Part shown: in pieces, positions 36,822 to 46,197 of the stretch
How the letters are laid out: every line of letters begins with the position of its first letter
How positions within the stretch are numbered: position 1 is the first letter of the stretch
Origin: Aldehydirespirator sp965261105
GTDB taxonomy: Bacteria > Actinomycetota > Acidimicrobiia > Acidimicrobiales > Aldehydirespiratoraceae
Reading direction: 5' to 3'
Assembly: GCA_965261105.1 (NCBI GenBank)
Contig: CBDHCM010000006.1
Location: 2,108,001 to 2,172,000, forward strand
Length of the DNA stretch: 64,000 bases
Position numbers and translations under genes: made by a program
The notes under the pieces: model-generated
What the model saw: only the letters and a program-made list of their open reading frames with translations
Databases searched by the model: none
Told to the model about the DNA's origin: nothing

Positions 36822-38910
36822 GTGAAAATCTCAGCGATTCTCAACAACATTGAGCTTGAGCAGTTCGCCCTACCAGAGTTTCAGCGCGGATATGTGTGGG
36901 GACGCGAGAACGTCCGAGGCCTCTTTGATTCGCTGTACCGGCGCTATCCCGTCGGAGGGTTCCTGGTATGGACGACACAGCCCGAGGCCGAGACAGTGCG
37001 CGGCGACTCAAACCCAACAGGAGCGGCAGTGAAGCTGCTCTTGGACGGCCAACAGCGCGCGACTTCGCTGTACGGGGTGATGCGGGGAGAGGCGCCCCAG
37101 TTCTTCCAGGGCAACGAGAGGGCGTTCACCGACCTCTACTTCGACGTGCGCACCCAGACGTTCGAGTTCTACGGGCCTGTGAAGATGCGCGACGACCCCC
37201 TCTGGGTCTCTGTCACCGACTTGTTCAAATCCGAGTTGGAGGATGTCGTGACGCGAGTAGCCGGCCACGCCGGGGACCTAAGGGTCGTCCTCGAATACCA
37301 AACGCGGCTGATGAAGGTCCTAGGAGACTGTTGAGTAAGTCCCAAATTGCCAGTTTCGTGGTCACAAAACCCCAGGTCAGAGGCTTGTGGGTTGGCCGAA
37401 ATCGGCATTGCTCAACAGTCTCCTAGGCATCGGCGACGTCGATCTCCACATTGAGGAGATCAGTGGCGACGGCCGCAGCATCGACGAGGTAGTCGAGATC
37501 TTCAATCGAGTCAACTCGGGCGGCACCAAGCTGTCCTCGGCCGATCTCGCCCTCGCTCGCCTATGTGCCCACTCTCCTCAGGCCCGCAACGAACTGCGAG
37601 AACTGCTCGCCGATTGGGCAGGAACCGGCTTCTACTTCAAGCAGGAGTGGTTACTGCGGTGCGCGACGGTCGTCGCCACCAACCAAGCCTCGTTCAGCGC
37701 ATTACGCGACGTCTCCCCTTCCGATTTCTCGGTCGCTCTCAAGAGGGGCGCGAACGGCGTCGACTTCCTCCTCAATCTCCTGAACAGCCGACTCGGCATC
37801 GATCACGATCGAGTCCTCGCCAGCAGCTACGCGCTTGTCGCCCTCGCCCGGCTCGTCTCGGATCGAGGTGGCGTCATCGACAACGTCGAGGATCAACAGC
37901 GCATCCTGTTCTGGTATGTGCACTGCTTCTTATGGGGGCGCTACAGCGGACAGGTCGAGACCCGCATCCGGCGAGATCTCGTAGCCCTAGAGTCTGGTGG
38001 CATCGATGGCCTCATCGAGGAGCTGACCCAGTGGCGCGGCAGCCTCGAGGTCAGGCCCGATGACTTCTCCAGTTGGAGCGTCGGTGCCCGGTTCTACCCA
38101 CTGCTGTACATCCTCACCCGGGTCACCGGCGCCAGAGACCTGCAGAACGGTCTTCGCCTATCACACGGCATGCACGGACACCTCGGCAAACTTCACGTAC
38201 ACCACATCTTTCCCAAGAAGCGGCTGTATGACGCCGAATATACCCGATCCCAAGTCAACGCCCTAGCGAACTTCTGTCTGCTGACCGCAGGCTCCAACTG
38301 GAATATCGGCGCTGCCGACCCCGCCGAGTATTTTGTGGCTGCGGAGAAGGCGAACCCGGGTGTCCTCAAGTCTCAATGGATCCCCCAGGACGAGGCGCTG
38401 TGGTCGATAGATCGCTATCCCGAGTTCCTCGCTGCACGCCGTGATCTGTTGGCCGCTGCAGCCAACCAAGTGCTGGACACCCTTCGCGACGGCCGCCAGT
38501 CACCGCACACCGAGACGCCGGTACCCCCTATGTCCATTCCCGCACGCATGGAGGCGTTCGAGGAGCCGGAGAGTCTCGACGACGAAGACGACTCCGAAAT
38601 CGTCACGGTGCTTGCGCTCGCAAGCGACCTCGGCATCGCATCTCCGGAACCACACCACGAGATCTGTGACGACGAGACCGGCGAAGTGCTCGCCACCGTC
38701 GACATCGCCTGGCCAGAAGGCATCCAGCCGGGACGCACTGAACCGGTAGCGCTACTGGTGGCCCCCGATCCCGAGACCGAAGCACACCTGGGCGAACGTG
38801 GATACCGGTTCTTCACGTCGTTACGCAAGCTCGTGTGGCACCTCGAAGAACTTCTCGGCGTCGACATCGACGGAGACCAGATCATTGGAGAGGTCGAGCA
38901 AGACGCTTAG
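36822..38910 (+). pseudogene. DUF262/DUF1524 nuclease-like protein, split by a MITE
   Basis: The start is GTG 36822 behind AAGGAG. The N-terminal DUF262 (ParB/Srx-like) part has LPEFQRGYVWGRENVRGLFD, YPVGGFLVW and LLDGQQRATSLYG. A 99-bp MITE at 37324-37422 then adds a TGA. Removing it with one CTAG copy joins MKVL to GIGDVDLHIEE in frame and gives a 661-residue protein. The second half has the DUF262 motif FNRVNSGGTKLS and a DUF1524 HNH site (HVHHIFPKKRLYD, then NALANFCLLTAGSN). DUF262/DUF1524 proteins include GmrSD-type modification-dependent nucleases. The last 120 residues are an acidic tail. As it stands the product is truncated at 170 residues; a second start at GTG 37387 could express the C-terminal half. 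Confidence 0.88.
37324..37422. mobile_element. 99-bp MITE related to the local IS1182-family element
   Basis: Its ends are GAGACTGTTGAGTAA on the left and TTGCTCAACAGTCTC on the right, identical to the respective ends of the three full-length IS1182-family copies in this window. It is flanked by a 4-bp duplication, CTAG (37320-37323 and 37423-37426). The 70-bp interior has no coding capacity and no obvious match to the IS interior. The full IS transposases probably mobilise it. Confidence 0.9.
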
Positions 38911-39079
38911 GGGCGTCACCGCCCACCGGTTCCTCATGTCCCGCACGGCGGGCGTTCCACCGGCTGCTCCAGGCCTCCGGTCGATGAGCGGGATCGGTCG
39001 ACTCACCGGCTAGGAGACTGTTGAGTAATCCGGTTCGGGGTGCTCGCGTTCGTTGGGCGGGTGTGCGAGAATTGTAGGT

Positions 39080-40948
39080 ATGCAGGGTACTGAGAAGCCG
39101 GATCGGGAGTTGTTGGACGTGTTGGGCTTGTGCGGGGGTCTGGTGCGGGTGGGGTCGGTTTACCGGTTCTTGGCCGAGAACCGTCTGAGGCTGTTTCCTG
39201 ACGGGTTGTTCGCTGACTTGTTCGGGGGTCGGGGCCGGCCGTCGGTGCCGGGTTCGGTGGTGGCGACGGTGCTGGTGTTGCAGGCGCTGGAGGGGTGCTC
39301 TGACCGTGAGGCTGTTGAGCGGCTGCGGTGTGATCTGCGCTGGAAGGCCGCTGCGGGCCTGTCGGTGGACGATGCGGGGTTCCATTACAGCGTGTTGTCG
39401 CTGTGGCGGCACAGGCTGCGCGTCAGCGGCCGCCCGCAGCGGGTCTTTGACGCGGTGCGGGATCTGGCGGGGTCCTGCGGGGCGCTGGCGGGGAGCCGGC
39501 GGCGGGCGTTGGACTCCACGGTGCTGTATGACGCGGTGGCGACGCAGGACACCTACACGATGATCGCCGCGCAGATACGGCGCTGTCGGCGGTTGATCGC
39601 TGAGACGGCGGGCCTGGAGTTGATGCTCGACTATGGCCTGGGGGCCAAGCCGTCATGTGACTGGTCTGACCCCGGGGAGCGGGCCTGGCTCATAGACGAG
39701 CTGGTCACAGACGCCTGCGCGGTGCTCGCTGAGACGGCGGGCCTCGAACTCACAGACGAACAGGCCGACGCGGCGGCGCTGCTGGCCGCGGTGGCCGGCC
39801 AAGACGTCGAGGCCGACCCCAGGGTGCCGGGGCGCCGGCGCATCGCGCGCCGCACAGCCGCGGGCCGGGTGATCTCCACCGTGGACCCCGAGTCCCGCCA
39901 CGCACACAAGACCCGCTCTGTGCGCCGCGACGGCTACAAGGCCCACATCGTCGCAGAGCCCGACACCGGCATCATCACCGCCGCAGAGCTCACCGCAGCC
40001 GACGCCTCCGACGCCAGAGTCGGCGCCCGGCTCCTCAACACCGACCCCACCCACCACACCGGCAGCGACCACACCGACACCGGCCACGACCACACCGGCA
40101 GCGGCCACACCGACACCGGCCACGACCACACCGGCAGCGGCCACGGCGACACCGACACCGGCGACACCGACACCGGCGACACCGACACCGGCGACACCGA
40201 CACCGACACCGACGACACCGACACCGACGACACCGACACCGACGACACCGACACCGACGACACCGACACCGACGACACCGACACCGACGACACCGACACC
40301 GACGACACCGACGACACCGACACCGACGACACCGACACCGACACCACCGACACCGGCGACACCGACACCGGCGACACCGACACCGGCGACGATGTGGGCT
40401 GGTTGGTGCTGGCGGACTCCGCGTACGCGTCGGGCGAGGCGCTCGAGTCGTTCACAGACGCCGGATGGGACACCGCCATCAAGCCCATCGAGCGCCGCCC
40501 GCCGATAGCGGGGGGCTTCACCCGAGAGGACTTCGGCATCGACACCGACGCGCAGACCGTGACCTGCCCCGCCGGGCACACCAGGCCCGTCACGTCGGGC
40601 GCGGCCCGTTTCGGCAGGCTCTGCGACGGCTGCCCGCTCAGAGCGCGCTGCACCACCTCACAGCGGGGCCGCAGCGTCGCCGTGGACGCCCACGAGGCCC
40701 ACCGCCGCGCCAACAAGGCCCGCTGGCGGCAGCCGCTGACCCAGGCCGCCTACCGCCGGCACCGGCCCATGGTCGAACGCTCCATCGCCTGGCTCGCACG
40801 GGGCAAAGCCAGACGCGTCCCCTACCGCGGCGTCGCCGCCAACCACCTGTGGCTCACCAACAGAGCCGCCGCCGTCAACCTCGTTCGCCTCGCCAACCTC
40901 GGCGTCGCCCACAACGGCACCGGATTCGCCCTCCCCGCCGCCGGCTGA
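39080..40948 (+). CDS. IS1182-family DDE transposase with Thr-Asp repeat insert (copy A)
   Basis: This 622-residue protein starts at ATG 39080. The N-terminal domain (FGGRGRPSVPGSVVATVLVL) is typical of IS1182. The catalytic Asp residues are in ALDSTVLYDAV and LVLADSAYASGEAL, and the Glu in RPMVERSIAWLARGKARR. A Cys-rich segment (CPAGHTRPV, CDGCPLRARC) lies before the Glu. Residues 325-438 are a low-complexity run of Thr-Asp with Gly/His/Ser, placed just before the second Asp. Family members normally have only a short loop there. The frame is complete, so this copy may be active. Confidence 0.88.
   Translation: MQGTEKPDRELLDVLGLCGGLVRVGSVYRFLAENRLRLFPDGLFADLFGGRGRPSVPGSVVATVLVLQALEGCSDREAVERLRCDLRWKAAAGLSVDDAGFHYSVLSLWRHRLRVSGRPQRVFDAVRDLAGSCGALAGSRRRALDSTVLYDAVATQDTYTMIAAQIRRCRRLIAETAGLELMLDYGLGAKPSCDWSDPGERAWLIDELVTDACAVLAETAGLELTDEQADAAALLAAVAGQDVEADPRVPGRRRIARRTAAGRVISTVDPESRHAHKTRSVRRDGYKAHIVAEPDTGIITAAELTAADASDARVGARLLNTDPTHHTGSDHTDTGHDHTGSGHTDTGHDHTGSGHGDTDTGDTDTGDTDTGDTDTDTDDTDTDDTDTDDTDTDDTDTDDTDTDDTDTDDTDDTDTDDTDTDTTDTGDTDTGDTDTGDDVGWLVLADSAYASGEALESFTDAGWDTAIKPIERRPPIAGGFTREDFGIDTDAQTVTCPAGHTRPVTSGAARFGRLCDGCPLRARCTTSQRGRSVAVDAHEAHRRANKARWRQPLTQAAYRRHRPMVERSIAWLARGKARRVPYRGVAANHLWLTNRAAAVNLVRLANLGVAHNGTGFALPAAG
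40051..40393 (+). repeat. Thr-Asp coding minisatellite in IS1182 transposase copy A
   Basis: The block is a run of GACACCGACACCGGC/GAC units, all multiples of 3 bp, encoding (Thr-Asp)n with Gly and His variants. It spans about 114 codons here, against about 76 in copy B and about 131 in copy C. The differences between whole elements are otherwise only 11 bp, so the repeat is the main variable part. Confidence 0.9.
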
Positions 40949-41247
40949 CCCCCACCGGCGCCGCGCCCGCGCCCGGCCACACCCGCCCAAGCCGCGACAA
41001 GCCGACACCACACCAACACCGGCGCAACCGCCCGAACCACCACCCCCGACCCGACAGCCAACAACCCAGTTGCTCAACAGTCTCCTAGGTGGTGACAAGG
41101 AAGCGAGTCGGACGCCTCGGCGAAGCTGGCCGACAGCCATCCAAGGGGTGTCATACCCGCTCGTACGGGCTGTCGGCACTGAGCCGACCATTTCAGGGTG
41201 GCCTTGGCGCCGTTGAGCAGAATGCGACATCGCGCGCCCTGTAGGGG

Positions 41248-41868
41248 TCATGGACCGAGCAGCGCGGCGGGCAAGACCGCGATCCCGTCGCGGTCGCGGT
41301 AGGCGTGTCGGCCGGTGGTGACGATCATCGCGGCCGCGAGGTCGGACCCCAGGCGCTCGGCAGGCCATCGCAGATGGCCGGAGTCTTCGCGGTTCGGGGT
41401 GGTGGCCACCTTGACCTCGATGGCATGCAGGCGCCGGTCCTTCTCGACGATCAGGTCGATCTCGCGGTCCTCGTTCCATGTTCGCAGATGTCCCACGGAG
41501 GCTCCGGCGGCCTGACCGTCGACCCGCACGTCCAAGGTGATCAGCGACTCGAAGAACGCTCCGAGCAGCGGCCCCGCACCGAGCCCCCGTGGCGCGGTCC
41601 GACTGCCGCTCACCATCTCCGAGGCGGTGGCACCGATCAGATGCGCCGCCAGAGCGGGGTCCGTGAGATGGTGTTTGGGGCCGCGCTTGAGTCGGCATCA
41701 GGGATTGCCCAGCGGCCACCACGCCGGCAGCGGGTCGATCGACCGCATCGCCTCGTGCAGGTCGCGGTAGACGGTGGTGGTGCTCTTGACCAGCTTGGCG
41801 GACTCGCCGCCGGCGGCCGCGTCCCTGATCGCCTCTTAGGTGCTGTGGTGGAGGTGGCCGCGGCGTAG
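41248..41868 (-). pseudogene. Remnant of a DUF4143-type AAA ATPase
   Basis: The last 122 residues (41616-41248) match the C-terminal DUF4143 domain: GPLLGAFFESLITLDVRV, GHLRTWNEDREIDLIVEK and LHAIEVKVATT. Reading further upstream in the same frame gives TDPALAAHLIGATASEMV, then an in-frame stop near 41696, then LVKSTTTVYRDLHEAMRSID. The ATPase domain is missing. Such ATPases are frequent accessory genes of islands, and this one is dead. Confidence 0.72.
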
Positions 41869-42028
41869 GCGCTCAGCCGGCGGCGCACAATCCCGGGACG
41901 CCTGGCCCGGTGGCCCATCAGGGGCCGGTTGCGGCGGTTGAGGGGCTTCCTAGTCGGGGACGGCTAGCGAGCAACCCCTCGCGCCGCCCTCAGCGACTCC
42001 CAGCCACAGGCAGCCGTACAATGGGGGC

Positions 42029-42343
42029 ATGGACCGCAGGCCGCTGCTGCTGAGGCCCGTGTCGATTCCCGACGACATGGAGGACCGGTCGCTGCCCAAA
42101 GCCAGCGGCAGGGTCACCCTGCCGCGCCATGTCGCTTGGAGCTTTCCCTACGAGTACGACCTCGACAGGCGAAAGCAGCTGCGGGCTTGCTATGAGCGAG
42201 TGATGACGGAGGGCCTCGACGACGACGTGCGCTTCTACATCGACCTCGACACGCTCCTGGAGGTGTGGGACGAGCTGTGGCTGTCGCCGCACGTGCGCGA
42301 GGCTTGGAGCGCCTGGCTGCGCGGCCGCGGCCTCATCGACTAG
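42029..42343 (+). CDS. Hypothetical protein, 104 residues, paired with a nucleotidyltransferase gene
   Basis: The start is ATG 42029. It is rich in acidic and aromatic residues (ESPYEYDL-type segment SFPYEYDLDRRKQLRACYE, then DDDVRFYIDLDTLLEVWDEL, WSAWLRGRGL). I do not recognise the family by name. It ends 7 bp before the start of an AbiEii-like nucleotidyltransferase gene, an arrangement like a toxin-antitoxin operon, in which it would be the antitoxin or partner (inference). Confidence 0.65.
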   Translation: MDRRPLLLRPVSIPDDMEDRSLPKASGRVTLPRHVAWSFPYEYDLDRRKQLRACYERVMTEGLDDDVRFYIDLDTLLEVWDELWLSPHVREAWSAWLRGRGLID

Positions 42344-42669
42344 CCGAGCGGTGCTGAGCGACCTGCAGCGCCGGGTGCGTGGCATTGTCGCCGGCTTGCC
42401 CGAGGGCGCTGCGGTGGCCCTCGCCGGCGGCGGGGCGCTGATCGTCACGGGGGTGGTGCGCCGCGGCACCGACGATCTCGACTTCTTCGCTGCGCACCCT
42501 CAGCCGGTAGCGCCCGTGCTCGAAGCTATGGAGACAGGACTGGAGGAGGCGGGGCTGCGGGTCACCCGGCTGCGGGCCTCAGACACCTACGCGCGCCTGC
42601 TGGTCGAGTCTGACACCGACGCCACCTACGTCGATGTTGTGAGCTTCCCCCCGAATCGTGGAGGGTTGG

Positions 42670-43545
42670 TTAGGCTGCGTTGGCTAGTTCGTAGTCTATT
42701 GGGCTGGTCATGTTGTTGGTGGAGTGGAGCCGTTTTCTGTTGTACCAGGTGTCGATCCATGCGGCGATGTCTTGTCGGGCCTGGTCGCGGGTGTGCCAGC
42801 GGCGGCGTGATATCAGTTCGTGCTGGAGGGTCGAGAAGAACGATTCGGCGGCGGCGTTGTCGAGCGCGCAGCCGACGCGTCCCATGGATTGGGTGATCTT
42901 GAGCTTGGCGCAGGCCGCCGCGAACGCGTCGGAGGTGTATTGAGAGCCCTTGTCGGTGTGGAAGATCACCCCGGCGACGGTGCTGCCGCGCACCGCGGCG
43001 GCCATGTTGAGCGCGTCTGTGGCCAGCTGCGCGGTGGGGTGGCGGTCGGACTGCGCGAAGCCCAGCATGCGCCTGGAGAACAGGTCCTCGACGGTGGCGA
43101 GGAACACTGGCCCCTCGGCGGTGTTCACCTGTTTGAAGTCGCCGACCCACTTCTCGTTGACGCCGTCGGCGGTGAAGTCCCGCCGCAGCAGGTCCGGGAC
43201 CGGCTCGGCGCGCTTGTCGGGTCGGGTCAGCCCCTTGCGCCGCTTGGGCGCGCGGCCCTGGAGGCCCTGGCGGGCCATGGACGCCTCGACGGTCTTCTTG
43301 GACGCCTTGCGGCCCGACCGGTGCAGCTCGGCGCGCACCCGGGGCGAGCCGTAGGTGCCGTCTGACGCGTCGAAACAGGCCTTGACCTCGACGTCTAGTT
43401 CAGCTCTGCGCCGCTGGGCCGGCGTCGGGGGCCGGTTGTGCCACTTGTAGAACGTCGACGGGGCCACCCCGAGGGCCCGGCACGACACCGCGTGAGGCAC
43501 AGCGTGGTCGGTCCTTTGGGCCGCGATGTGCGCTGAGACGCTCAT
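42670..43545 (-). CDS. IS3-family transposase OrfB (copy 1)
   Basis: This 291-residue protein starts at ATG 43545, overlapping the orfA stop as ATGA with an AAGGAGG site inside orfA. It is in the -1 frame relative to orfA, so both re-initiation and frameshifting are possible. The rve integrase core has Asp in EKWVGDFKQV, Asp in FHTDKGSQYTS and Glu in DNAAAESFFSTLQHEL. The N-terminal HTH_21-like segment DGTYGSPRVRAELHRSGRK is present. It appears functional. Confidence 0.9.
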   Translation of the reverse strand: MSVSAHIAAQRTDHAVPHAVSCRALGVAPSTFYKWHNRPPTPAQRRRAELDVEVKACFDASDGTYGSPRVRAELHRSGRKASKKTVEASMARQGLQGRAPKRRKGLTRPDKRAEPVPDLLRRDFTADGVNEKWVGDFKQVNTAEGPVFLATVEDLFSRRMLGFAQSDRHPTAQLATDALNMAAAVRGSTVAGVIFHTDKGSQYTSDAFAAACAKLKITQSMGRVGCALDNAAAESFFSTLQHELISRRRWHTRDQARQDIAAWIDTWYNRKRLHSTNNMTSPIDYELANAA

Positions 43546-43832
43546 CGCGTTGCCTCCTTGACCCAAAGGACCACTGATCGTTTGAGCACATCACGCTCCA
43601 TCTCCAACTCCGCGCAGCGGCGGCGCAGCCGCACCAGCTCGGCCCGGTCATCCGAGCTCAGACCCTCGGCCCCGCCCCGCTCGATCCTGTCTTTGCGGAC
43701 CCAGTTCCCGAGGGTGCCCGCACCGATCCCGAGATCGCGGGCGATCTCAACGACCGGCCTTCGCGTCTCCCGGACGATCCGCACAGCACCGGCCCTGAAC
43801 TCCGAGTCGAACTTGCGTCGTGTGTGTGACAT
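43542..43832 (-). CDS. IS3-family transposase OrfA (copy 1)
   Basis: This 96-residue protein has an HTH_Tnp_1-type helix-turn-helix (EFRAGAVRIVRETRRPVVEI, LGIGAGTLGNWVRK) and a C-terminal leucine-zipper-like helix (ELVRLRRRCAELEMERDVLK). It binds the IS ends and overlaps orfB by 4 bp. Confidence 0.9.
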   Translation of the reverse strand: MSHTRRKFDSEFRAGAVRIVRETRRPVVEIARDLGIGAGTLGNWVRKDRIERGGAEGLSSDDRAELVRLRRRCAELEMERDVLKRSVVLWVKEATR

Positions 43833-44378
43833 AGCGCCTCCTCATAGACGATGTCTCCACGATTCGGGGGGATACCCAGTTGCCACCGACTACCGGCTGA
43901 TGCCTGCCCTCGAAACCGCCGAGGGGCTGATCCTCGCGGGCCGAGAACTCGCAGCGGACAAGACCCTGGCCCTCGCCGGCCGGGCCGAGGCTCGCGACTA
44001 CATCGACTTCCGGGCGCTGGCGCAGAGGTTCAGCCTCACCGAGCTCTGCGATCTGGCCGTCTCCAAAGACGGCGGGTTCACTGCCTCCCTGCTGGCGGAC
44101 GCGCTGGACTACATCGACGAGCGCGACCGCGACACCTTCGACCTCGACGACGCGGCCTACGACGATCTGGTCGCCTTCGCCAAGTCAACGGCCCGCGAAC
44201 TCCAAGCACCCGAGCGCTTCCGAGACGATCCAGGCGGGCTCTCCATCACCTAGGAGACTGTTGAGCAACTGGGTTGTCAGCTGTCGGGTCGGGGGTGGTG
44301 GTTCGGGCGGTTGCGCCGGTGTCGGCTTGTCGCGGCTTGGGCGGGTGTGGCCGGGCGCGGGCGCGGCGCCGGTCGGGG

Positions 44379-46127
44379 TCAGCCGGCGGCGGGGAGGGCG
44401 AATCCGGTGCCGTTGTGGGCGACGCCGAGGTTGGCGAGGCGAACGAGGTTGACGGCGGCGGCTCTGTTGGTGAGCCACAGGTGGTTGGCGGCGACGCCGC
44501 GGTAGGGGACGCGTCTGGCTTTGCCCCGTGCGAGCCAGGCGATGGAGCGTTCGACCATGGGCCGGTGCCGGCGGTAGGCGGCCTGGGTCAGCGGCTGCCG
44601 CCAGCGGGCCTTGTTGGCGCGGCGGTGGGCCTCGTGGGCGTCCACGGCGACGCTGCGGCCCCGCGGTGAGGTGGTGCAGCGCGCTCTGAGCGGGCAGCCG
44701 TCGCAGAGCCTGCCGAAACGGGCCGCGCCCGACGTGACGGGCCTGGTGTGCCCGGCGGGGCAGGTCACGGTCTGCGCGTCGGTGTCGATGCCGAAGTCCT
44801 CTCGGGTGAAGCCCCCCGCTATCGGCGGGCGGCGCTCGATGGGCTTGATGGCGGTGTCCCATCCGGCGTCTGTGAACGACTCGAGCGCCTCGCCCGACGC
44901 GTACGCGGAGTCCGCCAGCACCAACCAGCCCCCGTCGTCGCCGGTGTCGGTGTCGCCAGTGTCGGTGTCGGTGTCGCCGGTGTCGGTGTCGGTGGTGTCG
45001 GTGGTGTCGGTGTCGGTGTCGCCGGTGTCGGTGTCGCCGGTGTCGTCGTGGCCGCTGCCGGTGTGGTCGTGGTCGCCGTCGTCGTGGCCGCTGCCGGTGG
45101 TGTCGGTGTCGGTGTGGTCGTGGCCGGTGTCGGTGTGGCCGGTGTCGGTGTGGTGGGTGGGGTCGGTGTTGAGGAGCCGGGCGCCGACTCTGGCGTCGGA
45201 GGCGTCGGCTGCGGTGAGCTCTGCCGCGGTGATGATGCCGGTGTCGGGCTCCGCGACGATGTGGGCCTTGTAGCCGTCGCGGCGCACAGAGCGGGTCTTG
45301 TGTGCGTGGCGGGACTCGGGGTCCACGGTGGAGATCACCCGGCCCGCGGCTGTGCGGCGCGCGATGCGCCGGCGCCCCGGCACCTCGGGGTCGGCCTCGA
45401 CGTCTTGGCCGGCCACCGCGGCCAGCAGCGCCGCCGCGTCGGCCTGTTCGTCTGTGAGTTCGAGGCCCGCCGTCTCAGCGAGCACCGCGCAGGCGTCTGT
45501 GACCAGCTCGTCTATGAGCCAGGCCCGCTCCCCGGGGTCAGACCAGTCACATGACGGCTTGGCCCCCAGGCCATAGTCGAGCATCAACTCCAGGCCCGCC
45601 GTCTCAGCGATCAACCGCCGACAGCGCCGTATCTGCGCGGCGATCATCGTGTAGGTGTCCTGCGTCGCCACCGCGTCATACAGCACCGTGGAGTCCAACG
45701 CCCGCCGCCGGCTCCCCGCCAGCGCCCCGCAGGACCCCGCCAGATCCCGCACCGCGTCAAAGACCCGCTGCGGGCGGCCGCTGACGCGCAGCCTGTGCCG
45801 CCACAGCGACAACACGCTGTAATGGAACCCCGCATCGTCCACCGACAGGCCCGCAGCGGCCTTCCAGCGCAGATCACACCGCAGCCGCTCAACAGCCTCA
45901 CGGTCAGAGCACCCCTCCAGCGCCTGCAACACCAGCACCGTCGCCACCACCGAACCCGGCACCGACGGCCGGCCCCGACCCCCGAACAAGTCAGCGAACA
46001 ACCCGTCGGGAAACAGCCTCAGACGGTTCTCGGCCAAGAACCGGTAAACCGACCCCACCCGCACCAGACCCCCGCACAAGCCCAACACGTCCAACAACTC
46101 CCGATCCGGCTTCTCAGTACCCTGCAT
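44379..46127 (-). CDS. IS1182-family DDE transposase with Thr-Asp repeat insert (copy B)
   Basis: This 582-residue protein starts at ATG 46127. It is the same protein as copy A except for a shorter low-complexity insert (about residues 320-398), which here mixes Thr-Asp with Gly-His-Asp units. Catalytic residues are all present (ALDSTVLYDAV, LVLADSAYASGEAL, RPMVERSIAWL). The frame is complete. Confidence 0.88.
   Translation of the reverse strand: MQGTEKPDRELLDVLGLCGGLVRVGSVYRFLAENRLRLFPDGLFADLFGGRGRPSVPGSVVATVLVLQALEGCSDREAVERLRCDLRWKAAAGLSVDDAGFHYSVLSLWRHRLRVSGRPQRVFDAVRDLAGSCGALAGSRRRALDSTVLYDAVATQDTYTMIAAQIRRCRRLIAETAGLELMLDYGLGAKPSCDWSDPGERAWLIDELVTDACAVLAETAGLELTDEQADAAALLAAVAGQDVEADPEVPGRRRIARRTAAGRVISTVDPESRHAHKTRSVRRDGYKAHIVAEPDTGIITAAELTAADASDARVGARLLNTDPTHHTDTGHTDTGHDHTDTDTTGSGHDDGDHDHTGSGHDDTGDTDTGDTDTDTTDTTDTDTGDTDTDTGDTDTGDDGGWLVLADSAYASGEALESFTDAGWDTAIKPIERRPPIAGGFTREDFGIDTDAQTVTCPAGHTRPVTSGAARFGRLCDGCPLRARCTTSPRGRSVAVDAHEAHRRANKARWRQPLTQAAYRRHRPMVERSIAWLARGKARRVPYRGVAANHLWLTNRAAAVNLVRLANLGVAHNGTGFALPAAG
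44935..45160 (-). repeat. Thr-Asp coding minisatellite in IS1182 transposase copy B
   Basis: On the plus strand this reads as runs of GTGTCGGTGTCGCC units. It encodes the shortest of the three Thr-Asp inserts, about 76 codons. The order of Gly, His and Ser variants differs from copies A and C, which shows repeated slippage or unequal exchange. Confidence 0.88.
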
Positions 46128-46197
46128 ACCTACAATTCTCGCACACCCGCCCAACGAACGCGAGCACCCCGAACCGGATTACTCAACAGTCTCCTAG

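Larger units (their letters stand above)
39014..41084 (+). mobile_element. IS1182-family element, copy A
   Basis: This 2071-bp element has terminal inverted repeats GAGACTGTTGAG and a CTAG duplication at 39010-39013 and 41085-41088. A single transposase gene fills most of it. It is inserted between the DUF262 gene and a DUF4143 remnant, and no gene is visibly broken. It is nearly identical to copies B (44254) and C (50766) outside the internal repeat, so the expansion is recent. Confidence 0.9.
42640..43878 (-). mobile_element. IS3-family element, copy 1
   Basis: This 1239-bp element lies in minus orientation. Its ends TGAGCTTCCCCCCGAATC and TGGGTATCCCCCCGAATC are inverted, with the GTTG duplication at 42636-42639 and 43879-43882. 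It contains intact orfA and orfB. It splits the AbiEii-like gene. Copy 3 (52709) has the same length and both ends. Confidence 0.9.
42351..44253 (+). pseudogene. AbiEii-like nucleotidyltransferase, split by an IS3-family element
   Basis: The start is GTG 42351. The first 95 codons carry the nucleotidyltransferase signature: ALAGGGALIVTGVVRRGTDD, with the DxD of TDDLDFF. An IS3 element (42640-43878) follows, flanked by GTTG. Joining the two sides gives TYVDVATDYRLMPALETAEG in frame and a 219-residue protein ending at TAG 44251-44253. The second half has LALAGRAEARDYIDFRALAQ, the LAxRxxxRDxxD pattern of AbiEii/AbiGii toxins. The stop lies in the CTAG duplication of IS1182 copy B, which therefore did not change the C-terminus. 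Confidence 0.85.
44254..46193 (-). mobile_element. IS1182-family element, copy B
   Basis: This 1940-bp copy is in minus orientation, flanked by CTAG at 44250-44253 and 46194-46197. It has the same termini as copies A and C. Its left part lacks 11 bp present in A. The rest of the length difference from A is the shorter Thr-Asp repeat. It separates the end of the AbiEii-like gene from a tyrosine-phosphatase remnant. Confidence 0.9.

Noticed and set aside
39653..40716. Long open frames opposite the IS1182 transposases, encoding runs of Val-Gly-Val or Ser-Val
   Set aside because: They are the reverse complement of the Thr-Asp repeat. All frames are open there because the repeat period is a multiple of 3. 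No start signals or real domains.
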